The position numbers and the translations under genes were made by a program. Source: Halomonas colorata (lineage in GTDB: Bacteria; Pseudomonadota; Gammaproteobacteria; Pseudomonadales; Halomonadaceae). Taken from it: a stretch of 64,000 nucleotides of DNA. This document shows, piece after piece, positions 26,551 to 35,271 of the stretch. The notes beneath the pieces are model-generated. The model saw only the letters and a list, made by a program, of their open reading frames with translations. It ran no database searches and had not been told where the DNA came from. The stretch's first letter is position 1. Each line of letters starts with the position of its first letter. Location: the NCBI RefSeq assembly GCF_014897985.1, contig NZ_JABUZA010000023.1:1-64000 (forward strand), given 5' to 3'.

Positions 26551-27342
26551 ATGACACTTCAAAACGATACGCCGTTTACCATTGCCGGACGTAATTTTAG
26601 CTCTCGCCTGCTGGTGGGTACCGGCAAATATAAAGACTTCGACGAGACCGGCGCGGCGATTGCCGAAAGCGGCGCCGAGATCGTCACCTTTGCCGTACGC
26701 CGTACCAACCTGGGCCAGGAAGCGGGGCCTAACCTGCTCGACGTGATTTCACCGTCGCGCTATACCCTGCTGCCCAACACGGCAGGCTGCTACACCGCCA
26801 AAGACGCCGTGCGCACCTGTCGTCTGGCCCGCGAACTGCTCGACGGGCATAAACTGGTCAAGCTGGAAGTGCTGGGCGATGAGACCACGCTCTACCCCAA
26901 CGTCGTCGAAACCCTGAAAGCCGCCGAAACGCTTCTGGCCGATGGCTTTGACGTCATGGTGTACACCAGCGACGACCCCATTGTAGCCCGCGAACTTGAG
27001 GCCATGGGTTGCTGCGCCATCATGCCGCTGGGCTCACTGATTGGCTCGGGCCACGGCATTCAGAACCCGCACAACGTGCGCCTGATTGTGGAACAAAGCA
27101 GCGTGCCGGTACTCGTCGATGCCGGTATCGGCACAGCATCCGACGCGGCTATGGCCATGGAGTTAGGTTGCGACGGCGTGCTGCTGAACACCGCCATCGC
27201 CCACGCCCGCGAGCCGCTGCGCATGGCGCGTGCCATGAAAAGCGCCGTAGAAGCCGGGCGTGATGCTTTTCTGGCCGGACGCATGCCGCGCCGCCAAACG
27301 GCAGACCCATCATCACCTTTTGCTGGCCGCATTAACGGTTAA
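26551..27342 (+). CDS. thiG: Thiazole synthase ThiG
   Basis: ThiG forms the thiazole phosphate of thiamine from deoxyxylulose phosphate, dehydroglycine and ThiS thiocarboxylate. The N-terminal [15 protein letters not shown] block, the Schiff-base lysine in [10 protein letters not shown] (about residue 104) and the phosphate-binding [20 protein letters not shown] are all present. At 263 residues it is normal. The chosen ATG gives the family start [16 protein letters not shown]; the longer frame overlapping thiS has no homology. Confidence 0.93.
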   Translation: MTLQNDTPFTIAGRNFSSRLLVGTGKYKDFDETGAAIAESGAEIVTFAVRRTNLGQEAGPNLLDVISPSRYTLLPNTAGCYTAKDAVRTCRLARELLDGHKLVKLEVLGDETTLYPNVVETLKAAETLLADGFDVMVYTSDDPIVARELEAMGCCAIMPLGSLIGSGHGIQNPHNVRLIVEQSSVPVLVDAGIGTASDAAMAMELGCDGVLLNTAIAHAREPLRMARAMKSAVEAGRDAFLAGRMPRRQTADPSSPFAGRING

Positions 27343-27350
27343 GAGATTTT

Positions 27351-28094
27351 ATGACTGATATTAAAAGTACCGACGAGTCCTCAACCGGGCCGGAAAGCGC
27401 TGAAGCGCCGCTGCATCGTCGGGGGATTAAAAGCTATGTAATCCGTGCCGGGCGCATGACCCAGGCGCAGAACCGGGGCCTTGAAGACGTATGGCCACGC
27501 TTTGGTCTGACGATTGACGACGGCCTGCAGGACCTGACCGCGCTGTTTGGCCGGGAAGCCCCGCGTGTGGTTGAAATCGGCTTCGGCATGGGCAACTCGC
27601 TGATCGAGCAGGCCGAAACCCACCCGGACACCGACTTTATCGGTATCGAAGTGCATTCGCCGGGCGTCGGCAAGCTGCTGGATGAAGTGGACAAGCGCGG
27701 CCTGACCAACCTGCGTATCTACAAGGAAGACGCCCTGGCCGTACTGGAAAAATGCCTGCCGGAAGGCTCATTGACCACCGTGCAGCTGTTCTTCCCCGAC
27801 CCCTGGCCGAAGAAAAAGCACCACAAACGGCGCATCGTGCAGCCCGCGTTTGTCGAGCTGATTCGCACGCGCCTCAAGCCCGGCGGCACCTTCCACATGG
27901 CGACAGACTGGGAAGCCTATGCCGAGTGGATGGCCGAAGTAATGGAAGCCGCCCCCGGCTACACCAACACGGCCAATGCCGACACGACACCTTACGTGCC
28001 CCGCCCCACCTTCCGCCCGCTAACCAAGTTTGAAGCCCGCGGCGAGAAGCTGGGTCACGGCGTATGGGATCTGATCTATCGGCGCGAGGCGTAA
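27351..28094 (+). CDS. trmB: tRNA (guanine-N7)-methyltransferase TrmB
   Basis: TrmB methylates G46 in the variable loop of many tRNAs using S-adenosylmethionine. The 247-residue protein shows [17 protein letters not shown] for cofactor binding and [18 protein letters not shown], the family signature. It starts eight bases after thiG and probably shares its transcript, the same thiG-trmB order found in pseudomonads. Confidence 0.94.
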   Translation: MTDIKSTDESSTGPESAEAPLHRRGIKSYVIRAGRMTQAQNRGLEDVWPRFGLTIDDGLQDLTALFGREAPRVVEIGFGMGNSLIEQAETHPDTDFIGIEVHSPGVGKLLDEVDKRGLTNLRIYKEDALAVLEKCLPEGSLTTVQLFFPDPWPKKKHHKRRIVQPAFVELIRTRLKPGGTFHMATDWEAYAEWMAEVMEAAPGYTNTANADTTPYVPRPTFRPLTKFEARGEKLGHGVWDLIYRREA

Positions 28095-28227
28095 GCTCCC
28101 GCTTTCGGCCGCCTTCGCCTGTCAGGCGTGACGTTGGGCAAGTGATACCTCCAATGCAACGTCGGCAGGCGCTCCACCCGTTGCGTCTCTTTGCCCTATC
28201 TTTCTCTTTACTGCTTTATGCTTCCCT

Positions 28228-29154
28228 TTACTGTTTTACATTAAGGGACGTTAATATTTCCATTTTGTGCAAGGTGTCGATTTCGGCGTATATTTCTTCG
28301 CAGAAGGATTCAGCTACGTTGCTTAACGGCTTGTGTTTAGATTTAAGCAAGGCAATTTCCCATTCGATGGTGGGGTCCATCGCCTTTGACACGACGGCTG
28401 TTCCCGGCAGCAGTAGCTCTGCAACAGGATCAATGACAGCGACGCCAAGCCCTCGGTCAACCAGTGCACACACCCCTCGCATATGGCGCATTTCAGCCGC
28501 CATATGTCTTTTAATATTCACTGTTTGCATCATGTAATCTACACGGACACGCAGAGGGCTATCTGCCATCAGCTCGACAAATGTCTGATTCTGCAAACTA
28601 GACAGCGATATAACGTCCTGCTTCGCGAGTGGATGGGTGCGGTGCATGATGCAGCGCGCAGAACAGCGCGCCAGACTTGTGACCTTTGCGCCGTAGGTAT
28701 CCGCTTCAAGCGTAATTCCCAATGCTACGTCGCAGGTATTGTTGTCGATCATTTTAAGCAACTCTTGCAAACCTGCATCAATCAATCGCACGCCTACATT
28801 GGGGTGTTTTTGTTTAAAGCGCTTAATAACGTCGAGTAAAAAAGTATCGCAAAAAATGGGTTGAGCAGCGACGACGATACTGCCCAACTGATTGTTGGAA
28901 ATTGCATCCGCATCTTTCTGAGTATCTCGAATACTCGCCATCAGCCGTAAGACAGAGGCGTGATATAAAAATGCTTCGGATGTGGGTGAAAGCTGATTAC
29001 GCGTTCGTTTGAATAATGCAAAACCCAACGCCTCCTCAAGCCCAGTAAGCAAGCGACTCACCATTGACTGGCTAATGCCCAGCATCTCTGCGGCCGCCTT
29101 GGTCGTGCCGTGCTTCATAAACGCGTCAAATGCTTCAATCTCTTTTATTTTCAT
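28228..29154 (-). CDS. LysR-family transcriptional regulator
   Basis: The 308-residue protein opens with a LysR helix-turn-helix (KAAAEMLGISQSMVSRLLTG) and continues with a substrate-binding domain. It is divergent from the tripartite tricarboxylate transporter operon, the usual arrangement for LysR regulators of uptake systems. It therefore probably activates or represses that operon in response to the transported acid. The effector is unknown. Confidence 0.88.
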   Translation of the reverse strand: MKIKEIEAFDAFMKHGTTKAAAEMLGISQSMVSRLLTGLEEALGFALFKRTRNQLSPTSEAFLYHASVLRLMASIRDTQKDADAISNNQLGSIVVAAQPIFCDTFLLDVIKRFKQKHPNVGVRLIDAGLQELLKMIDNNTCDVALGITLEADTYGAKVTSLARCSARCIMHRTHPLAKQDVISLSSLQNQTFVELMADSPLRVRVDYMMQTVNIKRHMAAEMRHMRGVCALVDRGLGVAVIDPVAELLLPGTAVVSKAMDPTIEWEIALLKSKHKPLSNVAESFCEEIYAEIDTLHKMEILTSLNVKQ

Positions 29155-29378
29155 TACCTTAAACTCGCTTTAAAAACGTTAGCTAAATCATTGGCAGATT
29201 AAAACAGACGTTATAAGCCGTAAGCTTGCAATTTCAGCCCTCTACTAGAACATTTATGCATACTTAATTGAATTATTGAAACAATTTTCATACTTGTCTA
29301 TGTTGAATAAGCTAGGTTTAAAACTGCTGCTGGCAACGCCGTTTAATAAAACCTCTAACAACTGCTGCGGAGACAAGT
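29155..29378. promoter_or_regulatory. Divergent LysR/ttt control region
   Basis: This AT-rich 224-base gap separates the LysR gene from the transporter operon. It contains the short palindrome ATTGAAACAAT (29275-29285), a possible LysR contact site. No strong promoter stood out. Confidence 0.3.
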
Positions 29379-30344
29379 ATGAAACTCACCCTAAGCTTAA
29401 CGGCGGCAACGCTTCTCGCTGCATCCACCGCCTATGCTCAAAACTATCCTTCCGAACCCGTAACGCTTGTCGTTCCTTATGGCCCGGGCGGCGCCTCTGA
29501 CCTTGCGGGCCGGGCCCTGGCGGAGTCTGCGCGCGAATATCTAGGCCAGCCTGTCACCGTCGTCAACCAAGCCGGCGCCGGTGGAATGACCGGTGCTCGC
29601 GACGTGACACAGGCCGAGGCCGATGGTTACACCCTCTTACTGGCTCGCGTCGGCATGGCGCTGTCACCAGCAGTCAATGAAAACAGCAGCGTTGACTGGG
29701 ATGAGTACACGTTTATCAGCCCGCTTGAAGCCACTCCCATGATTCTGGCCGTCGCCGATGACTCCCCCTACGAAAGCGTTGAGGATCTGCTGGAAGGCAT
29801 CGAAAACGACCCTGGGGCAATGAGCTACGCCGCCTCTGGCGCCACCGCCATTGATGGTTTTACGGTGCAATCTCTGCTTGCTGATGCGGAAATGGATCCA
29901 CTGACGGCGGCAACGTTGATTCCTTATCGGGGCGGCGGCGAGCTGGCAACGGCCCTGCTAGGTGGACACGTTGATTTTCTCGCCATCGCGGCAGCGTCAC
30001 TGATGCCGCATATCGAGAGCGGCGATATGCGCCCATTAATGGTGTTCTCACCCGAGCGCATGGAAGCATTGCCGGAAGTGCCCACTGCTGAAGAGCTGGG
30101 CTATGAGCTGGCAGGCCAGGTCATTGGCTGGAGCGCTTTGTACGGCCCGCCTGATCTGCCCGAAGAAGTGATGAATACCTGGAGCCAGGTAATGGAGCAG
30201 GTTGCCGAAGATGAAACGTGGCTCAGCCGTGCCGAAGGCCGTGGCTCGATTTCTACCATCGGCAGTGTCGATATGGAGACGTATGCAGAAGAGCAATACG
30301 AGTTCTATCGCTCCTTGGCTGAACAGTTTGGCTACCTGGAGTGA
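29379..30344 (+). CDS. Tripartite tricarboxylate transporter binding protein (TctC/Bug family)
   Basis: The 321-residue periplasmic protein has a signal peptide cleaved near AYAQNYP, then the Bug-family opening YPSEPVTLVVPYGPGGASD. Bug proteins bind carboxylates and deliver them to a TctAB-type membrane pair driven by an ion gradient. The two membrane genes follow directly. The substrate is not predictable, but the M20 hydrolase at the end of the operon suggests an N-acylated amino acid or a related carboxylate. Confidence 0.9.
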   Translation: MKLTLSLTAATLLAASTAYAQNYPSEPVTLVVPYGPGGASDLAGRALAESAREYLGQPVTVVNQAGAGGMTGARDVTQAEADGYTLLLARVGMALSPAVNENSSVDWDEYTFISPLEATPMILAVADDSPYESVEDLLEGIENDPGAMSYAASGATAIDGFTVQSLLADAEMDPLTAATLIPYRGGGELATALLGGHVDFLAIAAASLMPHIESGDMRPLMVFSPERMEALPEVPTAEELGYELAGQVIGWSALYGPPDLPEEVMNTWSQVMEQVAEDETWLSRAEGRGSISTIGSVDMETYAEEQYEFYRSLAEQFGYLE

Positions 30345-30400
30345 GTCCGCGCTAAACACCGCGTAACAACTGCATACATCATTTCATCGCTGGAGGGGTC

Positions 30401-30904
30401 ATGGGTATAACACGCGGCTTGGTTATTACAGCGCTGTTCGGGGTCGTGCTTTTTTTACTTATCCCCGCCTATGTGCCCCGCCCGCGCTTTATTCCGGGGT
30501 TTGCACCACCGCCTGATATGTGGCCACGAACGGTTTCCATGCTGGGCATGGCGCTGGGAATGCTGCTTGTCGGGCTATCGTTTTCGCGCAAAACCGAAGC
30601 ACTCGCTGACCCTGAAGATGCCAGTACCCTTCGCGGCGGTACACCCCTTGCCACATTGCTCACTCGCTTCGCCTGGACAGTACTGGCCTTTGCGCTCTTT
30701 ATCGGCGCAGTGTCGCTATTAGGGTTCTTGTTATCAAGCATCCTGCTGTTAATGGCAATGCTGGTACTGACGGGTTATTGGCGCCACAAAATAGTGGCGA
30801 CCATCGTAGCCATCGTGCTTCCACTGCTTCTCTACCTGTTTTTCTCCAGCGCACTCAATACGCGTTTCCCGGTTGGCAGCCTTTTCAGGGCTTTCGGAAT
30901 TTAA
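30401..30904 (+). CDS. Tripartite tricarboxylate transporter small membrane subunit (TctB)
   Basis: This 167-residue hydrophobic protein shows four likely membrane helices with a charged loop around residues 66-83, the usual TctB layout. TctB sequences are poorly conserved, so identification rests mainly on size, topology and its place between tctC- and tctA-like genes. A GGAGGGG ribosome site precedes the start. Confidence 0.85.
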   Translation: MGITRGLVITALFGVVLFLLIPAYVPRPRFIPGFAPPPDMWPRTVSMLGMALGMLLVGLSFSRKTEALADPEDASTLRGGTPLATLLTRFAWTVLAFALFIGAVSLLGFLLSSILLLMAMLVLTGYWRHKIVATIVAIVLPLLLYLFFSSALNTRFPVGSLFRAFGI

Positions 30905-30928
30905 CTGTCGCGTACAGGACTGACCACT

Positions 30929-32401
30929 ATGCTCAACGATCTGCTGGTTGCCTTTCAGGCGGTGGCCACCATGGAGAATTTCCTGATCATGGCCGCCGGT
31001 ATCTGGGGAGGTGTGATTATTGGCGCGATTCCCGGCATGACCGGCACCATGGCTGTTACATTGGCGCTGCCCTTCACGTTTTACATGCAGCCTATTCCAA
31101 GTATTTTGCTGCTTGTCGCGCTTTATAAAGGCTCGACCTACGGCGGTTCGGTATCGGCGATATTGATCAAGACCCCAGGTACTGCTTCAGCCGCTTGCAC
31201 CACCCTTGATGGCTATCCCCTGGCCCAACAGGGCAAGGCGGGCAAAGCCCTTAACATGGCGCTCTACTCCTCATGTACCGGGGATTTTATTTCCAACCTT
31301 TCACTGATTTTTATCGCCGCGCCACTGGCGCTTCTCGCACTGCGTATCGGTCCTCCCGAATATTTCATGCTGATGATTTTTGCGCTTACTACCGTGGCTG
31401 GCGTATCCGGGCGCTCACTTCTGCTTGGGCTGGTTTCTGCATGCCTGGGGCTTTTGTTGGCCACCGTGGGGGAAGATATGTACGGTTCTTTCCGCTTTGA
31501 CCTGACGGTGGATATGCAGAGCGGCCTGGCCGTGGCACCCGTGCTGATTGGCCTGTTTGCGATTCCTGAGCTTCTAAAGATTATTGTGTTTCGCAACAAC
31601 CAAAGCCATAAGCCCATGCAGCTGGGCGATAACCGGGTAACACGCGATGAGCTGCGCCGTTCATTAAAGGCAATGCTCAAAGGCAGCATGATCGGGGTCG
31701 TGATGGGGGCCATTCCCGGCATTGGCCCTTCGGCGGCGGCTTTCTCCTCCTACGGCGAAGCACAGCGTAGTTCAAAGAACCGCGAAAACTTTGGTAAAGG
31801 CGAACTGGAAGGCATTGCGGCATCAGAGTCTGCCAATAATGGCTGCTGTGGCTCCACCATGATTCCGTTATTAGCCCTGGGCGTACCAGGTGATGTGATT
31901 ACGGGCGTGATGCTGGGCGCCTTTATGATTCACGGCATGACCCCAGGCCCCATGCTGTTTGAGAACAACCTTCATGAGGTTTACATGCTGTTTATTGGCA
32001 TGCTGTTCTCATCCGTTTTGCTGTTTGGGGCCGGCAAGGCAACGATGCGCTTTTTCTCGCATATCTCACGTATTCCGCCTGGCTTGATGGCGCCGATTGT
32101 CCTCGCCCTGTGCGTATTCGGTATTTTTTCGATCTCCAACAGCATGTATGACGTCATCGTGCTGCTGGCGATGGGCGTATTTGGCTTTTTCATGTTCCTG
32201 TTCGCCATTCCCGCCGCGCCCTTTTTAATCGCGTTCATTCTTGGCCCAATGCTGGAAGAAAACCTGCGTCGCGCCCTTGCTCTATCTCGTGGTGATCCCA
32301 GCATTCTGGTGTCATCGCCGATCACCTGGTTATTCGCGTGTTTGGCGATATTTGTGGTGGTAGTAACGATTCGTCAGCAACTTAAAAAAACCCAGGTTTG
32401 A
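30929..32401 (+). CDS. Tripartite tricarboxylate transporter large membrane subunit (TctA)
   Basis: The 490-residue protein has the two conserved TctA glycine motifs: GAIPGMTGTMAVTLALPFTF near the N-terminus and MGAIPGIGPSAAAFSSYGEA in the middle. It also has YKGSTYGGSVSAILIKTPGT. About eleven to twelve membrane helices are expected, and it forms the ion-coupled transport channel. It lies 24 bases after the tctB gene and is followed closely by the M20 peptidase gene. Confidence 0.94.
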   Translation: MLNDLLVAFQAVATMENFLIMAAGIWGGVIIGAIPGMTGTMAVTLALPFTFYMQPIPSILLLVALYKGSTYGGSVSAILIKTPGTASAACTTLDGYPLAQQGKAGKALNMALYSSCTGDFISNLSLIFIAAPLALLALRIGPPEYFMLMIFALTTVAGVSGRSLLLGLVSACLGLLLATVGEDMYGSFRFDLTVDMQSGLAVAPVLIGLFAIPELLKIIVFRNNQSHKPMQLGDNRVTRDELRRSLKAMLKGSMIGVVMGAIPGIGPSAAAFSSYGEAQRSSKNRENFGKGELEGIAASESANNGCCGSTMIPLLALGVPGDVITGVMLGAFMIHGMTPGPMLFENNLHEVYMLFIGMLFSSVLLFGAGKATMRFFSHISRIPPGLMAPIVLALCVFGIFSISNSMYDVIVLLAMGVFGFFMFLFAIPAAPFLIAFILGPMLEENLRRALALSRGDPSILVSSPITWLFACLAIFVVVVTIRQQLKKTQV

Positions 32402-32433
32402 GCCAACGATTCCCCTATTGCCGAGGATTAACC

Positions 32434-33621
32434 ATGCAAGCTAGTGCCATGCCGAATGCTCATCCGCAGTTGGAAGCTTCAATATCACACCTTGCCGACC
32501 TGATCGCTTACGACACAACGAGCGCGTACTCCAACCTCGAAATTATTGACTACATGGAGAGATTCTTCACCAATCTAGGCGCGGACGTGACGGTGTTACC
32601 GGATAAGAGCGGTGAGAAAGCCAATCTGGTCGCTCGCTTGGGCCCAGCCGACCTACCTGGCATCGTTCTCTCTGGTCATACGGACGTGGTGCCTGCCAAC
32701 CCGAAGAGCTGGCAAAGCGACCCTTTCAAAATGGAGCAGCGCGGCAGTCGCCTGTTTGGTCGCGGCACCTGCGACATGAAAGGTTTTGCAGCGTGCGTCA
32801 TGGCGGCAGCACCGGCGTTTGCCAACGCTGAACTACAGCGCCCCGTCTATTTCTGTTTCTCTCACGATGAAGAAGTGGGCTGCCTGGGGGCACCCGCCAT
32901 CGCACGCTATTTATCAGAACTGAAAGCACCACCGGCGTTGGCGATTATTGGCGAGCCCAGCGAAATGAAGCTGATCAACGGCCAGAAAGGCAAGATCGCC
33001 ATGCGAGTGACGGTGCGCGGCGAAGGCGGTCACTCCTCGTTTTCTCCCCAGCACGTCAATGCCGTCGAGTATGCCTCACGTATCATCACCATGATCGCTG
33101 AACGAGCACGACGATATGAGCAGGATGGCCCTTTCGATCACGACTTTACCGTTCCTCATGCCACCACCCTTACCACCATTATTGAAGGCGGTGTGGCAAC
33201 CAACGTTACCCCCGACACGTGTAGCTTTATCTTCGAGCTGCGCAGCATTGATCAAGAAGCAGCCGCCACGGATATTCAAACCCTGATCAACGATATTGAG
33301 TCGGCCCTACTGCCCGAAATGCAGCGCCAATCATCAGATTCCGCCATTGAATGGCAAGAGCTGTTTGCCTACCCTGCCATGGGCGATGCCACTGGCAGCG
33401 CGATGTTTAAAAAGCTTGAACCCATTCTTCCGGGGCGTGGCGGCAAGGTTTCTTATGGTTCTGAAGGCGGGGTGTTCGAGATCGATGGCGGCATCCCGTC
33501 GGTCATTCTTGGCCCAGGCTCTATTCGCCAAGCCCATAAACCCGATGAGTTTATAGAAATTGAGCAGCTTAATCAGTGCCTTGAGTTTCTAGACGAACTA
33601 AATGGCTGGATGGAACGTTAA
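32434..33621 (+). CDS. M20 family deacylase (ArgE/acetylornithine deacetylase-like)
   Basis: The 395-residue metallohydrolase has the zinc-site motifs SGHTDVVPA, GRGTCDMKGF and HDEEVGCLGA, plus a terminal histidine region near GSIRQAHKPDE. The best match is ArgE-type acetylornithine deacetylase. However, as the last gene of a LysR-regulated uptake operon it more likely removes an acyl group from an imported compound than serves arginine synthesis. The start has GAGG seven bases upstream and follows tctA by 32 bases. Confidence 0.85.
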   Translation: MQASAMPNAHPQLEASISHLADLIAYDTTSAYSNLEIIDYMERFFTNLGADVTVLPDKSGEKANLVARLGPADLPGIVLSGHTDVVPANPKSWQSDPFKMEQRGSRLFGRGTCDMKGFAACVMAAAPAFANAELQRPVYFCFSHDEEVGCLGAPAIARYLSELKAPPALAIIGEPSEMKLINGQKGKIAMRVTVRGEGGHSSFSPQHVNAVEYASRIITMIAERARRYEQDGPFDHDFTVPHATTLTTIIEGGVATNVTPDTCSFIFELRSIDQEAAATDIQTLINDIESALLPEMQRQSSDSAIEWQELFAYPAMGDATGSAMFKKLEPILPGRGGKVSYGSEGGVFEIDGGIPSVILGPGSIRQAHKPDEFIEIEQLNQCLEFLDELNGWMER

Positions 33622-33640
33622 TATATCGACAGAAGCTAGG

Positions 33641-33680
33641 TACTTTCCGACAGATGGAAGTACTTTCCGACAGAAGATAA
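33641..33680. repeat. 20-bp tandem duplication
   Basis: TACTTTCCGACAGATGGAAG is followed directly by a copy whose first 14 bases are identical. A further CGACAGAAG occurs just upstream. It lies between the M20 gene and the candidate small RNA. Confidence 0.7.
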
Positions 33681-33713
33681 ACATTTTCTCATTGCATAGA
33701 AATTTGCAGGCCT

Positions 33714-33834
33714 AGAAAAAAGAAAGCCACTCCAAGGGAGTGGCAAAAGACCGTGACTAGCAATGAGAGGGAGAAACCATGACAAAAAACTGGCGGTTAT
33801 CTGTCGTGGTCTGTAGCGACTCATTAAACGCTAC
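33714..33834 (-). ncRNA. Candidate small RNA of about 120 nt with its own promoter and terminator
   Basis: On the minus strand a near-consensus promoter is followed by a predicted transcript. It begins with the perfect 5' hairpin GTAGCG-N10-CGCTAC (33834-33813), passes an unstructured pyrimidine stretch TTTCTCCCTCTCAT (near 33763-33776), and ends in an 8-bp GC-rich hairpin with a T-rich tail. Such a CU-rich loop could pair with Shine-Dalgarno sequences of target mRNAs. The layout is that of a trans-acting small RNA. A 62-codon frame starts inside it at 33824 but runs past the terminator and lacks a ribosome site. It is not recognised as a known family. Confidence 0.5.
33717..33744 (-). terminator. 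Intrinsic terminator of the candidate small RNA
   Basis: GCCACTCC (33726-33733) pairs perfectly with GGAGTGGC (33737-33744) around a three-base loop. On the minus strand it is followed by TTTCTTTTTTC. It could also end read-through from the AEC carrier gene about 160 bases upstream. Confidence 0.75.
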
Positions 33835-33840
33835 ACAGAC

Positions 33841-33869
33841 AATATAAGCATTCGTATTTATCTCGTCAA
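33841..33869 (-). promoter_or_regulatory. Near-consensus sigma-70 promoter of the candidate small RNA
   Basis: TTGACG (33869-33864) and TATATT (33846-33841) on the minus strand are separated by exactly 17 bases. This places transcription start near 33834. Confidence 0.65.
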
Positions 33870-33904
33870 TACAAATGCGAATACTTTTTATTTATTTTTG
33901 CATC

Positions 33905-34819
33905 TTAGCCGGCTAACTGTAGCCATAGCGGTAGTGAGAGCATGGCGAGCAAGGTCTGCCCGGTAATAATGGCCGCCATTAGCTCGGCATCGCCGCCCAG
34001 CTGGCGGGCCAGAATGTAGGCTGAAGTGGCAGTAGGTAGGGCAGCGAACAATAGCGCAACGTCTCGGCTAATCGTGTCCAGCCCTAATGCCCACGCCAGT
34101 ACCAATACCAATGCAGGCATCAGCATTAGCTTAATACTGTTGGTGGCGAGCAGGCCGCGGTCGATCCGCAATAGCGCTGCCGGGCGCAGGGCTACCCCCA
34201 CGGCAATCAACCCCAGCGGCAAGGCGGCTCGTCCCAGAAGGCCCACGGTATCCTGGCTCCACCCAGGCAGACCAATACCGGTCAGGTTTAACGCAATGCC
34301 CGTCAAGCAAGCGAGTATCAGCGGGTTTTTCACCAGCGCCATCACGCTTTTTCCCATACTGGCACTGCCTAACGTGCCCGCAGCGACAAAGCTTGCTACA
34401 CATATCACGTTAACCACGGGCACCATTAACGCCACGGCTACAGCAGCAGTCGTTGCTCCTAACTCGCCGTGCAACGCTGCCGCCCCTGCTACGCCAACAT
34501 AGGTGTTAAAGCGCACCGCTCCTTGAAACACGGAGGTAAACGCTGCGGGTGTTAGCTGTAACCAATGGCGTAGCCACCAGATCAGCAACCCAAAAAATGC
34601 TATTGCGCCTAACAATACTAGGGCTAAGCGCCCCACGGGTACCTGGCTGACATCGGCGGTAGCAAGTGTCCCCACCAGCATGGCTGGAAAAAGCACAAAG
34701 TAGATTAATCGCTCCATAGCGGGCCAAAAACCCGGGGACGGCCAACGCCAGTAACCCAGCGCTGCGCCAAAAAGTATCAAAAGAAACAAAGGCCCTAACG
34801 CAGCGGTAATACTCTCCAT
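33905..34819 (-). CDS. AEC-family (auxin efflux carrier-like) membrane transporter
   Basis: The 304-residue protein has about ten hydrophobic segments in two fivefold repeats, typical of the AEC family. It starts MESITAALGPLFLLILFGAALGYW and ends LMAAIITGQTLLAMLSLPLW. Bacterial members include malonate and malate transporters; the substrate here is unknown. AAGGAAACCCC precedes the ATG. It is a single gene between the small RNA and a short hypothetical gene on the opposite strand. Confidence 0.85.
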   Translation of the reverse strand: MESITAALGPLFLLILFGAALGYWRWPSPGFWPAMERLIYFVLFPAMLVGTLATADVSQVPVGRLALVLLGAIAFFGLLIWWLRHWLQLTPAAFTSVFQGAVRFNTYVGVAGAAALHGELGATTAAVAVALMVPVVNVICVASFVAAGTLGSASMGKSVMALVKNPLILACLTGIALNLTGIGLPGWSQDTVGLLGRAALPLGLIAVGVALRPAALLRIDRGLLATNSIKLMLMPALVLVLAWALGLDTISRDVALLFAALPTATSAYILARQLGGDAELMAAIITGQTLLAMLSLPLWLQLAG

Positions 34820-34924
34820 GGGGTTTCCTTATGACCTGCGACATCACAGCACAACGACATCGACACATTTACTGTTACCATGAGACGAATCCCCGTCTGA
34901 CGGCTTGCGTAGCGATATTCTGCC

Positions 34925-35218
34925 ATGAAAATACTGCCTCAACCTGCTTACTTTGCGGGTTTTAAGGGACTCAAGGTACTGATTTTGACCACCGCCTTAG
35001 CGCTGGCGGCCTGTACTTGGTATGTGTTTTTTCATCGTCTGCACGATGGCCACCCGACTGCGGGGCACCTCACAATGGCTATCTGCGACCTTAATGGTCA
35101 GGCCTGCTCAGCTATTTTGGGCGATGGGGGGAGGTTAACACTGCAGATCAATATCGACAGATCGGCAAAAGCCGCCTCTCAAGCCATTATGCCTATGGCA
35201 GGCACGCGTCATCCTTGA
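34925..35218 (+). CDS. Hypothetical single-span membrane protein, possibly truncated
   Basis: I do not recognise this 97-residue protein. Residues 17-36 form one hydrophobic segment (LKVLILTTALALAACTWYVF), in which LAAC could also be read as a lipobox. The rest, CDLNGQACSAILGDGGRLTL, has a pair of cysteines spaced seven apart, then stops in low-complexity sequence (SAKAASQAIMPMAGTRHP). The abrupt end just before the PHB depolymerase gene suggests a frameshifted or shortened form of a longer periplasmic domain, but I cannot find the continuation in the other frames. Confidence 0.5.
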   Translation: MKILPQPAYFAGFKGLKVLILTTALALAACTWYVFFHRLHDGHPTAGHLTMAICDLNGQACSAILGDGGRLTLQINIDRSAKAASQAIMPMAGTRHP

Positions 35219-35271
35219 TATCCCAAAAGGGAGATCAAAGTCGGCTTGACGTTAATGTGCCAGAAAAAAGC

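Noticed and set aside
33636..33824. 62-codon minus-strand frame overlapping the candidate small RNA
   Set aside because: It has no ribosome binding site and continues past the hairpin terminator, so a coding role is less likely than a non-coding RNA, though not excluded.
33779..33847. 22-codon plus-strand frame preceded by GAGGGAG
   Set aside because: The purine run gives a good apparent ribosome site, but there is no plus-strand promoter and the other strand has a full promoter-to-terminator unit that explains the same bases.
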